From positions 1 to 11,064 of the forward strand of contig CANGCW010000024.1 in NCBI GenBank assembly GCA_947452525.1: a stretch of DNA of 11,064 nucleotides. Reading direction: 5' to 3'. This DNA comes from Actinomycetota bacterium. Its GTDB lineage: Bacteria; Actinomycetota; Actinomycetes; Nanopelagicales; Nanopelagicaceae. Below are positions 1-6,721 of this stretch, piece after piece. Numbering within the stretch: position 1 is the stretch's first letter; every line of letters starts with the position of its first letter. Both the position numbers and the translations under genes were made by a program. The notes under the pieces were generated by a model. That model saw only the letters and a list, made by a program, of their open reading frames with translations. It had not been told where the DNA came from and searched no databases.

Positions 1-755
1 AGTGGATGAACATGATCGCGGGGACCATCTGCTGTTCCGCCAGTTGTAACGATGAGATCTACCTTATCCACAACTTCTTTAACCGCATCCACGAGTGATG
101 AGAACTCATCATCGATAAAGCGCTCAACAACCACCTCTACCCCGAGAAGTGAGAGGAGTGCGGGCACCTGCACTCCGAGAGAGTCGCGAATCTTTCCATC
201 CCGAGGAAGTCCGGAGTGAACAAGTTCATCGCCTAAGAAGAAGAGTGCGACGCGTGGCTTTCTTGTTACAGGTACATCATCGTGTCCTGCTGCTGCAAGA
301 TTTCCGACCAAGGCTGGCTGAAGGCGAGTTCCCGCTGTAACGAGTTGATCTCCAATCCTGCATTCCAGGCCTGCAAGGCGAATATCTTTTCCGACCTCTG
401 TCGAACCAGAGATCTCGCCATTCATCTCGAGCGCATGCTCCCAGCGAATAACTGCAGTAGCACCTTCAGGGATGATTCCGCCAGTTCCAATGCGGGCACA
501 CTCATTTTCCTTCAAAGAGAGGGTCGGCATATATCCAGTAGGGATCTCACCAACAATCTTCCATGGTCCCGCCCCATTCACGACCCAACCATCCATTGCA
601 GATGTGTCATAAAATGGAAGTGGCGAAAGAGCGAAGAGATCTTCTGCAGCGACTCTTCCCGCACTCTTTGAAATGGAGATGAGCTCGCTCTCTAGTTTGG
701 CAAAGGAAGTTACTGCCACGGCCCGTGCCTCATCCCACGATAACTCTTTACTCAT
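1..755 (-). CDS. moeA: Molybdopterin molybdenumtransferase MoeA, 3' end cut by window edge
   Basis: MoeA inserts molybdate into adenylylated molybdopterin, the last common step of molybdenum cofactor synthesis in the cytoplasm. The 251 visible residues carry the family landmarks: SAMDGW at 53-58 (Asp55), PEGAT near 96-100, GDELVHSG followed by GKIRDS at 175-192 (Glu177), and VTTGGTADGPRDH at 236-248 (Asp247). By position these acidic residues match the active-site Asp/Glu residues known in E. coli MoeA. The TGGTADGPRDH form, in place of the common TGGVSxGxxD, resembles actinobacterial members as I remember them. A usual MoeA is about 400 residues, so roughly the C-terminal 150, including domain IV, lie beyond the left edge. 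The ATG shares an ATGA overlap with the stop of the preceding DUF6457-like gene, implying translational coupling. The family is secure; whether this is the only moeA in the genome cannot be seen. Confidence 0.93.
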   Translation of the reverse strand, partial: MSKELSWDEARAVAVTSFAKLESELISISKSAGRVAAEDLFALSPLPFYDTSAMDGWVVNGAGPWKIVGEIPTGYMPTLSLKENECARIGTGGIIPEGATAVIRWEHALEMNGEISGSTEVGKDIRLAGLECRIGDQLVTAGTRLQPALVGNLAAAGHDDVPVTRKPRVALFFLGDELVHSGLPRDGKIRDSLGVQVPALLSLLGVEVVVERFIDDEFSSLVDAVKEVVDKVDLIVTTGGTADGPRDHVHP

Positions 756-988
756 GAAGAGGCTGAATCCTCAGGCTTCCATGCCTTTGCCAACTCTTCA
801 ATCTTTGCAGTGGCATCTGCCAGATTTGCACCCTTTGCGACTGCATATCCCAAGAGGTATGTAGTAATTGGCGCGGCAGGGCGACGTACATTATGCGCAG
901 CTTCGCGCGCAACATCGAGAATCAGATTTATATCTGGGTTCTCTTCAATGTTGAGTTCAATTTTGACTGCGTTAATCCATTCGTCCAT
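752..988 (-). CDS. Small DUF6457-like protein in the molybdenum cofactor run
   Basis: This 78-residue, mostly helical, acidic protein begins MDEWINAVKIEL and contains ARE-AAHNVRRPAAPITTYLLGYAVAKG at about 27-53, then an amphipathic helix and a short charged tail. From memory this pattern matches DUF6457, an actinobacterial domain found beside, and sometimes fused to, MobA-type nucleotidyltransferases; I could not search to confirm it. No catalytic motif is visible, and the function is unknown. The frame stays open upstream to 1111, but the ATG at 988 is preferred because AGAAGG sits 6 bases before it and the conserved-looking part begins there. It overlaps the end of the mobA-like gene by 17 bases and the start of moeA by 4. 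Such placement suggests a partner or assembly role with MobA/MoeA, which is inference only. Confidence 0.8.
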   Translation of the reverse strand: MDEWINAVKIELNIEENPDINLILDVAREAAHNVRRPAAPITTYLLGYAVAKGANLADATAKIEELAKAWKPEDSASS

Positions 989-1556
989 CGCGCACCTTCT
1001 CCAAATCGCTAGGCGTATCAATATCAACCAACTTGTACTCAAGCTCTGAGGCAAGTCTAATGTGGGCCACTTTGAGGTGGCTCGACAACTCTCGCATTGA
1101 CTTCCCCTCAATCGGCTTCATTATCGATAGCGCCCTTGTGAGCGCACCGAATTCGTAGATAGCGCAGAGCGGCTGAGGAAAGCCCTCGCCATCTGTGGGA
1201 ATAACTGCATCATGCGTACCCAGCAGGGCTAGGTCTAGACCCTTCACTACATCGACTGCATATGGCATATCGACAGCGATTACTGCGATGTGCTTCGCGC
1301 TTGGTGGAGCCTTGGTTAGACCGGCTGCAATTGCAGTGACGGGACCTCCGAATGCCGGCTCCTCACGCGTCCAACGAATATTTCCATTGTGATGGCAGCT
1401 CTCATCTCCCACTACGACTATTGGGGTCGATGCGCCAATCGAATCGATGTGACGGGCTAAGAGCGTTGCGCCATCGAGATTGATATTTGCCTTATCTGAG
1501 CCAAAGCGCGAACTTCGCCCACCTGACACGAGGATGTAGCAATCTATCTCGTTCAT
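972..1556 (-). CDS. mobA: MobA-like nucleotidyltransferase (molybdenum cofactor guanylyltransferase)
   Basis: MobA-type enzymes transfer GMP from GTP to Mo-molybdopterin, giving the dinucleotide cofactor of DMSO-reductase-class enzymes; relatives (MocA) use CTP. The 194 residues have the nucleotide-binding loop LVSGGRSSRFGSDKA at 9-23, a GGPVTAI segment near 70-76 equivalent to the family's GPLAG, the metal-binding DMP at 96-98, and the closing DIDTPSDL typical of the family. Length fits MobA (about 190-200). The ATG at 1556 lies 4 bases after the pirin stop, with a purine run AGGGA almost touching it, so initiation probably depends on ribosomes finishing pirin. Context with moeA makes a cofactor role much more likely than a sugar-nucleotide role. 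GTP versus CTP specificity cannot be settled by eye. Confidence 0.87.
   Translation of the reverse strand: MNEIDCYILVSGGRSSRFGSDKANINLDGATLLARHIDSIGASTPIVVVGDESCHHNGNIRWTREEPAFGGPVTAIAAGLTKAPPSAKHIAVIAVDMPYAVDVVKGLDLALLGTHDAVIPTDGEGFPQPLCAIYEFGALTRALSIMKPIEGKSMRELSSHLKVAHIRLASELEYKLVDIDTPSDLEKVRDGRMD
995..1000 (-). promoter_or_regulatory. Ribosome binding site that fixes the DUF6457-like start
   Basis: AGAAGG on the minus strand lies inside the 3' end of the mobA-like gene, 6 bases before the ATG at 988. It supports the 78-residue product over the longer open frame starting at 1111, whose first 41 residues would lie entirely inside mobA in another frame. Confidence 0.6.
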
Positions 1557-1560
1557 ATCC

Positions 1561-2475
1561 CTAACTTACTCTGCTTCGGGGGCGAGGCGTAAGAGTCAAG
1601 TTCGGCATCTCCGGTGCAGGGATGCGATGGTTAACCCGATCATCAAAAGAAGGAAAACGCGAACTCGCCTCTTCCCACGCTTTGCGCGCCTCAACGATCT
1701 CTCCGTGCGATGATGCAATGAAGTTCCACCACATCACAATCTTCCCTTCAAACGGAAGACCTCCGAGGAGGAGAGCGCGGAATCCGCCCTGCGATTCAAT
1801 GCGAAGTGAGCCATTCCCCTCTGGAATGTAATGCAGTTGACCGGGTTCAACGCCCTGCCCGTTGATCTTCAACGAACCCTCGTCAACCAGAACGCCATAT
1901 TCGAAATCAGTACGGGTTGGAATCTCAACTGTTCCTGCTTCTGGTGATGTGAATTCTACGCCGACCAACTCTGAGTAAATAGTTGCAGGCGATGAAGCAC
2001 CTAGAAAATCTCCTACAAAGATTCGATAGGTAACGCCATCTTTATTAATAACCGGCAGTTCTCCGTAATGTGCAAAGTCCGGTGCAACATCGCGAAATGC
2101 TTTCGGTAGCGCAATCCATAACTGCACACCATGCAGTGGTGCACTTGCAAGTGAAAGCTCAGAGTGCGCGATACCTCCACCGGCGGTCATCAGATTTAAC
2201 TGACCTGGCGTGATGAGTTGGACACTTCCTAAAGAGTCTCGATGTTCAATCTCACCACTAAAGAGCCAGGAGACCGTCTGCAATCCGATGTGCGGGTGAG
2301 CACCTACCGACATCTCTTCAGATGTAGTTGGTCCATAGTGATCCACAAATGCCCAAGCACCGATCATGAAGATATCGCGATGCGGAAGCGTGCGCCTTAC
2401 CTCAACGCCTTTACGGGTCGTGAGCGAGACGGTGCGCGGAGTAAGTGTTACCTCACTCTTGGGGAAAGTGTGCAT
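1561..2475 (-). CDS. Pirin family protein (cupin metal-binding)
   Basis: Pirins are bicupin proteins with one Fe-type metal in the N-terminal cupin; bacterial members are reported as quercetin dioxygenases or as regulators of central metabolism. In this 304-residue protein the metal ligands are visible: His60 and His62 in GAHPHIGLQTV, and His104 and Glu106 in TAGGGIAHSE, matching His56/His58/His101/Glu103 of human pirin. The N-terminal FVDHYGP and the mid-protein LHGVQLW stretches are also typical. Length is normal for the family (about 280-320). The ATG at 2475 lies inside the end of the thioredoxin gene (23-base overlap), with GAGG immediately before it; an upstream in-frame TAA rules out a much longer start. 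It is placed between thioredoxin and the cofactor genes. Substrate and physiological role are unknown. Confidence 0.92.
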   Translation of the reverse strand: MHTFPKSEVTLTPRTVSLTTRKGVEVRRTLPHRDIFMIGAWAFVDHYGPTTSEEMSVGAHPHIGLQTVSWLFSGEIEHRDSLGSVQLITPGQLNLMTAGGGIAHSELSLASAPLHGVQLWIALPKAFRDVAPDFAHYGELPVINKDGVTYRIFVGDFLGASSPATIYSELVGVEFTSPEAGTVEIPTRTDFEYGVLVDEGSLKINGQGVEPGQLHYIPEGNGSLRIESQGGFRALLLGGLPFEGKIVMWWNFIASSHGEIVEARKAWEEASSRFPSFDDRVNHRIPAPEMPNLTLTPRPRSRVS

Positions 2476-2827
2476 CCTCAGTTATCTCTTTAAGAACCTG
2501 CTCCATATCGAGGTTCTGGATGGCAGCAATCAATTCACGCAACGAGGTTTCTGGAAGCGCGCCTGCTTCACGATAGAGAAGGACGCCATCGCGGAAAGCC
2601 ATAAGTGTTGGAATGGATGAGATGGAAGCAGCGGCGGCAATCTCGCGCTCGGACTCGGTATCAATCTTTGCAAAGCGGATATCAGGGAAATCTTCGGAGA
2701 CTGCTTCGAAGATAGGACCGAACTGCTTACATGGGCCACACCATTCAGCCCAGAAATCCACGAGGGTAATGCCAGGGAGTTGAACAATCTGCTGAAACTC
2801 TTCGCCTGTTACGTCTAACGCTGCCAT
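2453..2827 (-). CDS. Thioredoxin
   Basis: This 124-residue thioredoxin-fold protein is expected to act as a cytoplasmic dithiol reductant. It has the exact redox site WCGPC (Cys30 and Cys33) after VDFWAEW, the buried-Asp/Lys region around FAKIDTE, and the cis-proline loop SIPTLMAFRDG (Pro73). There is no signal peptide or membrane segment. It is slightly longer than the usual 105-110 residues because of a C-terminal tail, NLDMEQVLKEITEDAHFPQE, whose end overlaps the pirin start. GGGAGAG lies shortly before the ATG, a good ribosome site. As first gene of the five-gene minus-strand run, it probably sits next to the promoter in the divergent gap. Many genomes carry several thioredoxins, so I do not assign trxA. 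Confidence 0.95.
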   Translation of the reverse strand: MAALDVTGEEFQQIVQLPGITLVDFWAEWCGPCKQFGPIFEAVSEDFPDIRFAKIDTESEREIAAAASISSIPTLMAFRDGVLLYREAGALPETSLRELIAAIQNLDMEQVLKEITEDAHFPQE

Positions 2828-2900
2828 CTTCTCTCCCTTTGCCTGCGAGTCAACTGCCTATCTATTTATTGAGAGAATCGTATGTTATAGCCTTCCCTCC
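2828..2900. promoter_or_regulatory. Divergent intergenic region between thioredoxin and APC permease genes
   Basis: These 73 bases must hold the promoters of both the thioredoxin-to-moeA run (minus) and the permease-GNAT pair (plus). An AT-rich centre (about 2860-2890) includes TATGTT at 2881-2886 on the plus strand and TATAAC/TAGATA-like hexamers on the minus strand. I found no convincing -35 partner at 16-18 bases for any of them. The permease ATG follows a pyrimidine stretch (CCTTCCCTCC) with no ribosome site, suggesting a very short or absent 5' leader. No clear operator palindrome is seen. Confidence 0.5.
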
Positions 2901-4403
2901 ATGAAACAGAGCTCAAATGTAAAGATCACCACACTCGCAGCGGTGCAGGAGAAGAAGCTCATTAAGTCTCTCGCCCGCGTGGATATCATCCTCTTTATCG
3001 TCGCGGCATATATCTCCCTCGACACCATTGGCACCATCGCCTCGGGTGGATCGCAATCGCTGTTCTGGGCTGTTGTACTTGCACTCACATTTCTTGTTCC
3101 GAACGCCTTCCTTATGGCAGAGACCGGTTCAGCCTTCCCTGAAGAGGGTGGTCCTTATCAGTGGGTGAAGTTTGCCTACGGCAGACTTCCAGCGGGAATC
3201 GCATCCGTTCTCTACTGGGTGACTAATCCAATCTGGCTTGGCGGCTCCCTCTGCTTCATTTCATTTGATGCCTTTAGTAAATATGTATTTAAGATCTCAT
3301 CTGGCTCATTCGGTGAATGGGCATTCAAACTTGGCTTCATCTGGATTGCTATCGCTCTAGCAATTATCAGTCTTAAAGTGGGAAAGAGCATTATTAACGT
3401 TGCTGCCTTTGCGAAGATCACGCTTCTTGCCCTCATGGTTATTACGACTGTTATCTATGGAGCCAAGCACGGCTTCCAACCATTTGATTGGCATAACTTT
3501 AAGCCTTCAGTCTCAGGCTTCATGCTCGTTGCTCCAGTCATCCTCTTCTCGTATGTTGGCTTCGAAGCTCCAAATGCAGCGTCAGGTGAGATGTTTGATC
3601 CTGCGAAAGATACGGCGCCTTCAATCCGAATCGGAAGCGCCGTCTCAGCTCTCGCCTACCTCTTGCCGGTACTTGCAGTTCTGCTCGTACTCCCGAAGAG
3701 CGCCGGTGATGGACTCCAAGGATTTATGGAGGCAATCAAGACAATCTTCTCTGTCTATGGTGGCGCCGCCGATTTCTTACTTAAGATTGCAGCGTTGCTG
3801 TTAATTTTTGGTCTACTGGGACTTGGCGCATCATGGATGATGGCGACCGACCGTATTCAAGCGATGGCATCTGCTGATGGCGCATTCCTGAACGGTTGGT
3901 TTGGCGAGTTCAGCGAGCGTTTCGGCACACCATTCCGCGTCAACATCCTCTCTGGAGTTCTCTCCTCAATCTTTCTCATTGCCGGAATGAAGCTGGTCGA
4001 TGGGGATTCAGGCGCGATATTTGGAGTTGTTCTCTCATGTGCGATTTCCACACTGCTTGTCTCTTACATCATCATCATTCCCGCCGTCATGAAGCTCAAT
4101 CGCTCATTTCCAGAGGTAGATCGCCCTTATCGAACACCCGGCGGAATTCGTGGTTTTCAAATCATGGGCAGCATCGTTCTCATCTATATTCTTATTGGCT
4201 CTTTCGGAGTGATATTTCCAGGAACGCTTGAAGGCTGGCTTGGCATTGAATATAACTTCGCCGATATCTGGGGACTCTCCCGAGGCCAGGTAGAGCTCTT
4301 CACTGTTGGAACGCTTACCTTTGACATTATCGTTGCGCTCGTCGGCTTCGCGCTTGCCAAAAACGTTCGTAAGAGCCTTACCGAGAATCCAGAGGTTAAG
4401 TAA
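2901..4403 (+). CDS. APC-superfamily amino acid/polyamine permease
   Basis: This 500-residue integral membrane protein looks like a secondary transporter of amino acids or amines in the APC superfamily. Hydrophobic segments run from about residue 28 to 485 and are consistent with about 12 membrane helices. Recognisable family features are the unwound first helix region (YISLDTIGTIASGG, 37-50), the TGSAFPEEGGPYQWVKFAYG loop at 75-94, and LFSYVGFEAPNAASGEMFDP-type sequence near 215-234 followed by PSIRIG. The FPEEGGPYQW form is common in amino-acid:amine antiporter-like members, but I cannot assign a substrate. The ATG at 2901 has no Shine-Dalgarno sequence. The stop overlaps the ATG of the GNAT gene (TAATG), so the two are translated together and may share a substrate. 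Family is certain, substrate is not. Confidence 0.93.
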   Translation: MKQSSNVKITTLAAVQEKKLIKSLARVDIILFIVAAYISLDTIGTIASGGSQSLFWAVVLALTFLVPNAFLMAETGSAFPEEGGPYQWVKFAYGRLPAGIASVLYWVTNPIWLGGSLCFISFDAFSKYVFKISSGSFGEWAFKLGFIWIAIALAIISLKVGKSIINVAAFAKITLLALMVITTVIYGAKHGFQPFDWHNFKPSVSGFMLVAPVILFSYVGFEAPNAASGEMFDPAKDTAPSIRIGSAVSALAYLLPVLAVLLVLPKSAGDGLQGFMEAIKTIFSVYGGAADFLLKIAALLLIFGLLGLGASWMMATDRIQAMASADGAFLNGWFGEFSERFGTPFRVNILSGVLSSIFLIAGMKLVDGDSGAIFGVVLSCAISTLLVSYIIIIPAVMKLNRSFPEVDRPYRTPGGIRGFQIMGSIVLIYILIGSFGVIFPGTLEGWLGIEYNFADIWGLSRGQVELFTVGTLTFDIIVALVGFALAKNVRKSLTENPEVK

Positions 4404-4846
4404 TGTCTATCTACGTTCGCTCACTCGAGCCAGAAGATAAGGCTCGCTGGGCAGTTCTCTGGCAGGGCTATCTCACCTTCTATGAGACTGAACTCAGTGA
4501 TGAACAGACAGAGTTAACCTGGCAGCGGCTGCTCAGCCCTAACTACAACAGCTACGCCTTGGTCGCAGAGATTGAGGATGAGATTGTTGGCATCACGCAT
4601 TACTCATTTCAGACCTCAACCTGGGCAGAGACTGGGTATTGCTACCTCGAAGACCTCTTCACGGATCCTGCGTATCGAGGCAAAGGCGTGGGGCGTTCAC
4701 TGATTGAGAGCGTCCGTGAGGTCGCAGTCGCGAACAAGTGTTCACGCCTCTATTGGAATACCGATGAGACAAATACAACGGCCCGTGCTTTGTATGACAG
4801 ATTCACGGCTGTCTCGCCTAAGCGCCAGTACAGAATTAAGTTGTAG
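4403..4846 (+). CDS. GNAT family N-acetyltransferase (Hpa2-like)
   Basis: GNAT enzymes move acetyl from acetyl-CoA to amines on small molecules or proteins. The 147 residues give a single complete GNAT domain: an N-terminal VRSLEPEDKARW start, the motif DLFTDPAYRGKGVGRSLIE at 84-102 with the CoA-binding R92-G-K-G-V-G97 loop, and RLYWNTDETNTTARALYDRF at 115-134 with Tyr131 in the place of the usual general acid. The ETNTTARALYD pattern resembles members annotated as Hpa2-like, a group including histone/polyamine acetyltransferases; substrate here is not shown. It starts in a TAATG overlap with the permease stop, and GAGG lies 7 bases before its ATG. Coupling to a transporter suggests it modifies the imported or exported amine, which is inference. 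Confidence 0.9.
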   Translation: MSIYVRSLEPEDKARWAVLWQGYLTFYETELSDEQTELTWQRLLSPNYNSYALVAEIEDEIVGITHYSFQTSTWAETGYCYLEDLFTDPAYRGKGVGRSLIESVREVAVANKCSRLYWNTDETNTTARALYDRFTAVSPKRQYRIKL

Positions 4847-4849
4847 ATT
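4844..4849 (+). promoter_or_regulatory. Putative -10 element for a leaderless transcript
   Basis: TAGATT overlaps the stop codon of the GNAT gene and ends 6 bases before the ATG at 4856, which has only TCTGCCC-type sequence ahead of it and no ribosome site. That spacing is what an actinobacterial leaderless mRNA would show. No -35 of good quality is visible at 17 bases (AGCGCC). Confidence 0.45.
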
Positions 4850-4855
4850 CTGCCC

Positions 4856-5293
4856 ATGAATATCGATCACCGCGCGATTGCGATTGCAACATATAACGAA
4901 TGCATGGATCTTCTCTACCGTGACGGTGGTACTCCAGAAATAACTGAGGCAATCACACTTGCGGCCACTTCCAAGTATCACTGGAGCAAAGTCGGAGGAG
5001 TTCAGCAGTTTGCGGTATCTGACTGGCTAATGAGCCGCGTCTTTGCTCTTGCTAAAGAGCCAGTGCTTGCCATCAACTTTGCGAATGCATCCCTCAAGCA
5101 CGACCAGAGCGATATGCCACTATGGATGCAGGCAAGCCTCCATGAAGGATTAGCCCGTGCACTACAGGCCGGAAAGTTCTACACCGAGCGTGATGCTGAG
5201 ATCGCGATCGCCCTCGAACTTCTCGATAAAGAGAGCAATGAGGAAGATGCGAAGTACATCCGCGAGCAGGTGAGAGATATTCCTCGAAGTTAG
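4856..5293 (+). CDS. Uncharacterised 145-residue helical protein, TPR-like
   Basis: I do not recognise a named function. The protein is soluble, predicted mostly alpha-helical, without signal peptide, cysteine pair or catalytic motif. The segment KYHWSKVGGVQQFAVSDWLMSRVFALA (about 40-66), then EPVLAINFANASLKHD (68-83) and PLWMQASLHEGLARAL (88-103), reads as successive helix pairs with small residues at TPR-like positions. It reminds me of a widespread uncharacterised family with an HWxxVGxxxxxAxxxWxxSRVYAxL core, recalled and not searched. The ATG has no ribosome site and follows a TAGATT hexamer, so it may be leaderless. It lies 9 bases after the GNAT gene and 27 before the beta-CASP gene, but probable separate promoters argue against strict operon membership. 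Confidence 0.82.
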   Translation: MNIDHRAIAIATYNECMDLLYRDGGTPEITEAITLAATSKYHWSKVGGVQQFAVSDWLMSRVFALAKEPVLAINFANASLKHDQSDMPLWMQASLHEGLARALQAGKFYTERDAEIAIALELLDKESNEEDAKYIREQVRDIPRS

Positions 5294-5308
5294 CTCATCC
5301 GGCGGGTC

Positions 5309-5314
5309 TAAGAT
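5309..5314 (+). promoter_or_regulatory. Putative -10 element for the beta-CASP gene (leaderless)
   Basis: TAAGAT ends 6 bases before the ATG at 5321, the same geometry as at 4844-4849. No usable ribosome site lies at normal spacing; GAAG is only 1 base from the ATG. The -35 position (GAAGTT at 17 bases) is poor. This reading depends on the spacing coincidence, not on a consensus promoter. Confidence 0.45.
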
Positions 5315-5320
5315 TGAAGC

Positions 5321-6721
5321 ATGAGTATAAGTATCACCTTCCTAGGCGCTGCCGATACCGTCACGGGTAGCCGGGCTCTGATCTCTACGCCAACCGTGAA
5401 GATTCTCGTCGATTGCGGACTCTTTCAAGGCTTGCGCGAACTACGCCGCCGCAACTGGGATCCATTTCCGGTTGACCCATCAACAATCGATGCCGTTGTA
5501 CTGACACATGCGCACCTCGATCACTGCGGATATTTGCCGCTGCTTGCAAAACGCGGATTCGATGGAAAGATCTTCGCAACGCAGTACACGGTGGAACTTG
5601 CCCAAGTAATTCTTCGCGATAGCGCCCATCTACAGGTGGAAGATGCAAAGTATGCGGCGAAGAAGGGGTACTCCAAGCATGTGAACCCTGCGCCCCTCTA
5701 TGACCTCGATGATGCCGAGAAGAGCTTCCGACTCTTTGATGTAACGCCCTTTCATGCCCGCACAGAGATTGCACCTCATTGCTTCGTAACATTTTCACCT
5801 TCAGGGCATATCCTCGGTTCGAGCACGGTTCTGCTAGAGATAGAGGGGAAGCGTTTCCTCTTTACTGGCGATCTTGGACGGCCAGGCCATCCACTTCTCG
5901 TCGATCCAGAGTTGCCCCCAATGGAACGATGCGATGTCATTGTTACTGAATCTACCTACGGCGATCGCATCCATGAGACACCGCCAGAGGAGTTTGCGAA
6001 TGAGATCAATGCCGCGATTAAGCGCGGTGGGTCGATTCTCATTCCCGCCTTTGCTGTTGATAGGACGGAAGTCATTCTCATGGCGCTACGTGAACTTATA
6101 ACTGCGGGCACCATCCCACGGATTCCTATCTACGTCGACTCCCCCATGGCCTTGACCGCTTTAAACTTCTATCGTGCAGCAGTACGGGATAATTCGGTAG
6201 AGATTCGAGATGGCGTCTCGGAGCGATGGGCCAGCCAAGATCCATTCGACCCTGGCTCTCTGATGCAGGCCTCAACGACTGAAGAGTCGAAGGCGCTCAA
6301 TGATATTTCTGAGACCTCCATCATTATCTCCGCGAGCGGTATGGCGACAGGTGGTCGCGTTGTGCACCATCTGGAACATATGCTCCCCGACCCAAAGAAC
6401 ACCGTGATCTTGGTCGGCTATCAAGCAGTTGGAAGCAGAGGACGAGATCTCGCTGATGGAAAGCCGGAGATAAAGATGCATGGCCAGCTCATCCCCGTGA
6501 GCGCGCATGTTGCACAGGTGGAGAGCTTCTCAGTGCACGCCGACTCTGATGAGTTGATTGCATGGCTGCGCCAGGCCCCTGCCCCTGGAATTGCATTCGT
6601 CAATCACGGTGAGAGCGCGGGCCAAGAGAGCATGCAGAAACGCCTTGCTTCAGAGTTGCAGTGGAGCGCTGAAATTCCTGCTCCGTTGAAGGAGTTTGTC
6701 CTACCAGAGAGTGAAAAGTAA
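5321..6721 (+). CDS. MBL-fold / beta-CASP RNase-like protein (CPSF73-type)
   Basis: This 466-residue protein belongs to the metallo-beta-lactamase/beta-CASP group that processes nucleic acids, mainly RNA, with two zinc ions. Visible motifs are HAHLDH at 63-68 (metal ligands), SGHILGSS with His163, FTGDLGR with Asp184, motif A TESTYGDR (Glu210), the beta-CASP block SASGMATGGRVVHHLEHML at 338-355, motif C FSVHADSDEL with His406, and a final FVNHGE with His429. All expected ligands are present. It ends near the last motif without the C-terminal domain typical of RNase J, so it is closer to the short CPSF73-like or 'RNA specificity domain' hydrolases. The start is chosen at the only suitable ATG, next to the MSISITFLGAADTVTGS strand that opens the fold. 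Its stop overlaps the lipoprotein start (TAATG). RNA target and endo/exo mode are unknown. Confidence 0.93.
   Translation: MSISITFLGAADTVTGSRALISTPTVKILVDCGLFQGLRELRRRNWDPFPVDPSTIDAVVLTHAHLDHCGYLPLLAKRGFDGKIFATQYTVELAQVILRDSAHLQVEDAKYAAKKGYSKHVNPAPLYDLDDAEKSFRLFDVTPFHARTEIAPHCFVTFSPSGHILGSSTVLLEIEGKRFLFTGDLGRPGHPLLVDPELPPMERCDVIVTESTYGDRIHETPPEEFANEINAAIKRGGSILIPAFAVDRTEVILMALRELITAGTIPRIPIYVDSPMALTALNFYRAAVRDNSVEIRDGVSERWASQDPFDPGSLMQASTTEESKALNDISETSIIISASGMATGGRVVHHLEHMLPDPKNTVILVGYQAVGSRGRDLADGKPEIKMHGQLIPVSAHVAQVESFSVHADSDELIAWLRQAPAPGIAFVNHGESAGQESMQKRLASELQWSAEIPAPLKEFVLPESEK

Noticed and set aside
282..671. A 129-codon plus-strand open frame
   Set aside because: It lies opposite moeA, whose minus-strand frame holds all the family motifs; the plus frame has no recognisable protein features.
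756..785. Hairpin before moeA (GAGG/CCTC or CTGA/TCAG)
   Set aside because: Only 4-pair stems inside the coding end of the previous gene; too weak to call a regulatory element.
989..1111. N-terminal extension of the DUF6457-like gene from ATG 1111
   Set aside because: It lies wholly inside mobA in another frame, and a good ribosome site supports ATG 988.
3400..3804. A 134-codon plus-strand open frame inside the permease gene
   Set aside because: Out-of-frame shadow of the APC permease, low-complexity Ser/Leu/Arg composition.
5385..5798. A 137-codon minus-strand open frame
   Set aside because: Antisense shadow of the beta-CASP gene, rich in Arg/His/Ser as expected of a shadow.
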